Positions 60,158 through 64,000 of a stretch of DNA of 64,000 bases are shown here, one piece after another; position 1 is the first letter of the stretch; the number at the start of each line of letters is the position of its first letter. This stretch comes from Rhizophagus irregularis (taxonomy: Eukaryota > Glomeromycota > Glomeromycetes > Glomerales > Glomeraceae): assembly GCF_026210795.1 (NCBI RefSeq), contig NC_089439.1, forward strand, positions 1,736,001 through 1,800,000, in the 5' to 3' direction. Position numbers and translations under genes: made by a program. The notes under the pieces are model-generated. The model saw nothing but the letters and a program-made list of their open reading frames with translations. It was not told the DNA's origin and ran no database searches.

Positions 60158-62059
60158 CACAGGTCGAAAAGTGAAAAATCAGGCATCAATCAGTCACCAA
60201 TCGGTCACCAATCAGGTATCTGGTTGGTGACCGATTGGTGACTGATAGAGCTCCGAATTTGACCTGACAGATCGGGTGACCTGACGGGTTAACCTGAAAA
60301 ATTCGGGTTGGGTAGCAGATTTAATGACCCGACCTCAGGTTGGGTCAGTCACAGTCGGGTACCCAACCCGACCCATTGACCCGGCATATTTCGGTCAAAA
60401 ATAAGACGTTTCAGCATTTTATATATATAAAAAAATGCCAAACTGACCTGAATCCGACATTTTTTCATTAAAAATAATTACAAAAACGTCTTTTTTTATT
60501 AAAAATATCGGGTTCGATTAAAGAAACAAAAAAAATTGTTTCTTTATTAAAAAACGTCAAACCTGACGTTTTTTATTAAAAGAAACAAAAAAAATTGTTT
60601 CTTTAATTAAAAAACATCAAACCTGACGTTTTTTATTAAAAAAAACAAAAAAAATCATTTCTTTAATTAAAAAATGTCTAACCTGACGTTTTTTATTAAA
60701 AGAAACAAAAAAAAATGTTTCTTTAATTAAAAAACGTCGGGTTTGACATTTTTTCATTAAAAGAAACAAAAAAAAATGTTTCTTAAATTAAAAACATCGG
60801 GTTTGACGTTTTTTCATTAAAAGAAACAAAAAAAATGTTTCTTTATTAAAAAACGTCAGGTTTGACGTTTTTTCATTAAAAGAAACAAAAAAAATGTTTC
60901 CTTAATTAAAAATGTCGGGTTTGACGTTTTTTCATTAAAAGAAACAAAAAAAATGTTTCCTTAATTAAAAAACGTCGGGTTTGACGTTTTTTCATTAAAA
61001 AAAACAAAAAAAAATGTTTCTTTAATTAAAAAACGCCGGGTTTGATGTTTTTTCATTAAAAGAAACAAAAAAAATGTTTCTTAAATTAAAAACGTCAGGT
61101 TTGACGTTTTTTCATTAAAAGAAACAAAAAAAATGTTTCCTTAATTAAAAAATGTCGGGTTTGACGTTTTTTCATTAAAAGAAACAAAAAAAATGTTTCT
61201 TTAATTAAAAAACATCAGGTTTGACGTTTTTTTATTAAAAGAAACAAAAAAAATGTTTCTTTATTAAAAAACGTCGGGTTTGATGTTTTTTTATTAAAAG
61301 AAACAAAAAAAAGTTTCTTTAATTAAAAAACGTCGAACCTGACGTTTTTTATTAAAAGAAACAAAAAAAAATTGTTTCTTTAATTTAAAAACGTCAGGTC
61401 TGACGTTTTTCATTAGAAGAAACAAAAAAAAAGACGTTTTAGCGTAATAAAAAGTGCCAAAACGTTTTTTTGACCCAAAATATATCGGGTCAATAGGTCA
61501 GGTCAGGTATCCAAACTGACCCATGATATTCGGGTCGGGTCACCAAATTCATGACTTGACTTGGGTCGGGTCAAGTCAATTACCCAACCCAGCCTGACCC
61601 ATTCGGAGCTCTAGTGACTAATTGGCATTTTCACCAAATACCGTCACCAATCAGGCAGTTTGCTAACTTTTGATCCAGTGATCAGAAAAGAATGAAATAT
61701 AGCTCATTGGAATCGTCTCAACAAGACGAATCTAATGGTAGTAAAATCGCATCTCTAGGATTAATAGTTAATAAAAAATTAAATAAAATATAAATGATAC
61801 ATTTTTATTTTTATATTTTACTTAATTTCTCATCAAGTATTAATCCTAGAAATGCAATTTTACTACCATTAGATTCGTCATGTTGAGGCGATTCCAATGA
61901 GCTATATTTCATCTTTTTCTGATCACTGGATCAAAAGTTAGCAAACTGCCTGATTGGTGACGGTATTTGGCGAAAATGCCAATCAGGCACCAATCAGTCA
62001 CCAATCAGCTACCTGATTGGTGACCGATTGGTGCCTGATTTTTCGCTTTTCGACCTGTA
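60158..62059. mobile_element. Foldback element with CACAGGTCGAA ends, host of a hAT MITE
   Basis: The left end CACAGGTCGAAAAGTGAAAA and the right end, read on minus, ACAGGTCGAAAAGCGAAAA are inverted. Both arms continue as near-complementary sequence (CACCAATC words, then 61622-61770 against 61845-62000) around a centre near 61800. AAA may be the target duplication. The left arm is split by the hAT-type MITE 60246-61613. The first 11 bases equal those of the 13.76-kb element, so this may be a non-autonomous member moved by a similar transposase. Without the MITE it is about 526 bp. Confidence 0.7.
60246..61613. mobile_element. hAT-type MITE, 1,368 bp
   Basis: Ends TAGAGCTCCGAA and its inverse, flanked by GTGACTGA and GTGACTAA (7 of 8 equal). 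GGGTCGGGTCA-type subterminal words match the MITE at 52770. The body has about 16 tandem units near 60 bp with the form AACGTCGGGTTTGACGTTTT, then TTCATTAAAAGAAACAAAAA, each able to form a short hairpin. No coding potential. Confidence 0.8.
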
Positions 62060-62079
62060 AAACCTTCAAAATTTTTTTG

Positions 62080-62520
62080 ATTTTGTTTGTTTTTAACAAA
62101 ATGTATCTAACGTTTCAATTTTTTATTTTTTTTAGAACTGCAGCTTTTTGGATGATTCACGGACGGGTAAAATTAATTTTTTTTTTAATTTATTTTAACG
62201 AAACGTGACTAACGTTTCATTTTTCTTTCTTTTTTAAGTCTGCGGATTTCTTTTTCTAAACGAGATTTCAAAGAACTTTTAATATTATGGTAAGTTTTGC
62301 AACGAACGTTGCGAAACTTCATTTATTTTTTAATTTTTTTTAGAAACGTTTACTAACGTTTCTTTAAATTCTTTTTGTAGGTCTTTTTTTTGGAAAACAG
62401 GAAAAAGGGTAAATTTCAAAGCATAATTTTACGCTTCGAAACTTTTAAAAAAAATTTTTATTTTTATTTTTATAAGGAAACATTTCTAACGTTTCCTTTA
62501 GAATTTTTTTGTGGTCTTTT
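62080..62520. repeat. Hairpin array, continued
   Basis: ATGTATCTAACGTTTCAATT with GAACTGCAGCTTTTTGGATG closely repeats 60070-60142, as expected for DNA on both sides of an insertion made inside a repeat array, or for a local duplication. Units such as AAACGTTTACTAACGTTTC follow to about 62520. Confidence 0.6.
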
Positions 62521-62789
62521 GGGGGTAAGTTTCTTTTTTTAAAAAAAAAGGATTAATTTTATATTCACCAGTAATATGATAATTTTAGTTTTATAAGTTT
62601 TATATTAATTTTGTTTGTATTATGTTTTACAATTTCATACACGTAAATAAAAATTTTTTTATGAATTTTTTTAAACTGTAACTTTTTTTCCAATTAAACC
62701 CATACAACTCAATTTCATAAATTAGAAATGAAATTTATAGAGAAATTTGTGTTTTTATAACACTACTAATTGTTTAACTCCTAAAGTTT

Positions 62790-63760
62790 TATATTTTTTA
62801 TTTAATAACTTTAGAGTGTAATTTCACTACTTTAGTCAAATGAAATCAATTTCTTTTATTAATTAAAAGTTGTTCAATAGAGCCAAAACTACTTGTATAT
62901 TATTTTTTATAAGTGTAGGTATAATACATATAAAAAAACCTATATTTTTCATAATGGTACTAACTTTCAAAATTGTTTTTTCATTTATTAACTTCAGAGC
63001 GTAATTTTACTACTTTAGTCAAATGAAATCGACTTTCTAAATTAATTGAATATTGTTCAGCAAGGTCAAAACTACATGTATATTAATTTTCATGAGTGTA
63101 GGTATAATATATATGGAGAAACCAACATTTTTCATAATGGTACTAACTTTCGAATTTTTTTTTTTCTGTTTACTAACTTTAGAGCGTAATTTCACCACTT
63201 TAGTCAAAATGAAATCGACTTTCTAAATTAATTGAAAATTGTTTAGCAAGGTCGAAACTACTTGTATATTAATTTTTGATTTTTTTTTTTGTTTATTAAA
63301 TTTGGCGCATAATTTCACCACTTTAGTCAAATGAAATCGACTTTCTAGATTAATTGATAATTGTTCAGCAAGGTCGAAACTACATGTATATTAATTTTCA
63401 TGGGTGTAGATACAATACATATGGAGAAATCTACATTTTTCATAACGGTACTAACTTTCAAATTTTTTTTTTTGTTTATTAACTTCAGCGCGTAATTTTA
63501 CCACTTTAGTCAAATGAAATCGACTTTTTAACTTAATTGAAAATTGTTCAGCAAGGGCAAAACTACTTGTATATTAATTTTCATGGGTGTAGGTATAATA
63601 CATATGGAGAAATCTACATTTTTCATAATGGTACTAACTTTTGAATTTTTCTTTTTTCCATTTACTAACTTTAGAGCGTAATTTCACCACTTTAGTCAAA
63701 TGAAATTTACTTTCTTTATTAATTGAAAGTTGTTTAGCAATATAAAATCTACTTAATATT
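62790..63760. repeat. Tandem satellite of about 184 bp
   Basis: Six copies marked by the word TTT(A/C)G(A/C)GCGTAATTT...CTTTAGTCAAATGAAATC, starting near 62812, 62995, 63180, 63303, 63486 and 63672. Spacings are 183, 185, 123, 183 and 186 bp, so one unit has lost about 60 bp. Copies differ by a few percent to about 15 percent by eye. AT-rich and non-coding; the array fades out towards the window end. Confidence 0.75.
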
Positions 63761-64000
63761 GTAGGATTTATTCATTTTTTATAATAATACTAACTTATGA
63801 ATTATTGTATAATATATTATTATATTTAAACTATATATTTTATATAAATATTTTTAGAAAAAATGTATTTGTAACAGCCTGTTACATATCTTATTTGTAA
63901 CATCCTTTTTTTATTTTTTTTTAGTAATAAATTTAATATGTGTTTCACAAATAAAATTTTTATATGCAAAATTTAATTTGGAAAACTTTTACTTAATGTA
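63761..64000. other. AT-rich end of window
   Basis: AT-rich sequence after the last satellite unit, with AACAGCCTGTTACA near 63872. Nothing else recognised. Confidence 0.4.

Overview
The window looks like nuclear DNA of an early-diverging filamentous fungus, most probably an arbuscular mycorrhizal fungus of the Rhizophagus type (Glomeromycotina). The grounds are very AT-rich DNA, genes split by many short GT-AG introns, TATAWAAA boxes close to start codons, TTAGGG-type repeats, and gene families I know from those genomes: a giant GTPase/von Willebrand A protein, a MACPF protein, an Mrr-like nuclease, and MULE and Plavaka/CACTA transposases. The assignment is by recognition, not by a search.

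Layout. 1-19.4 kb is mostly gene-poor AT-rich spacer with one decayed gene (3.3-4.5 kb) and one apparently intact three-exon gene for a small Mrr/PD-(D/E)XK-type nuclease (9025-10106, minus). 19.4-21.4 kb holds a MACPF-type gene cut by one TGA. 23.9-33.0 kb holds one giant gene of about 33 exons: beta-propeller-like region, dynamin/GBP-like GTPase, long Cys/His-rich region, C-terminal VWA domain with a complete MIDAS. It carries two frameshifts, one stop and one lost splice donor. From 33.7 kb on the window is almost all mobile DNA.

Mobile half. A 5'-truncated LINE ORF with RNase H (33.7-35.6 kb) lies next to a MULE transposase gene (36.0-52.6 kb) whose first intron contains a (TTAGGG)n tract. 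The MULE gene is split by a 13,757-bp CACTA/Plavaka-like element (37580-51336) with CACA-type inverted ends and a perfect 3-bp GCT target duplication. Besides its transposase, the element carries two paralogous multi-exon genes for Arg/Ser-rich, coiled-coil, WWISS-motif proteins with acidic tails, two small basic coiled-coil genes, a second copy of the transposase tail, and different tandem arrays at its two ends. This accessory gene set is the best candidate here for something undescribed.

Right end. A 921-bp hAT-type MITE with an 8-bp target duplication (52.8-53.7 kb) is followed by a broken Gag-protease unit on plus meeting a broken chromodomain integrase on minus tail to tail, with no reverse transcriptase between (54.0-57.1 kb). 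Then come arrays of hairpin-forming repeats, a foldback element with CACAGGTCGAA ends that was itself hit by a second hAT-type MITE (60.2-62.1 kb), and a tandem satellite of about 184 bp to the window end.

Most broken genes carry stops explained by C-to-T change, often CGA to TGA, in line with deamination of methylated cytosine. Some frameshifts lie in A-runs and could be assembly errors.
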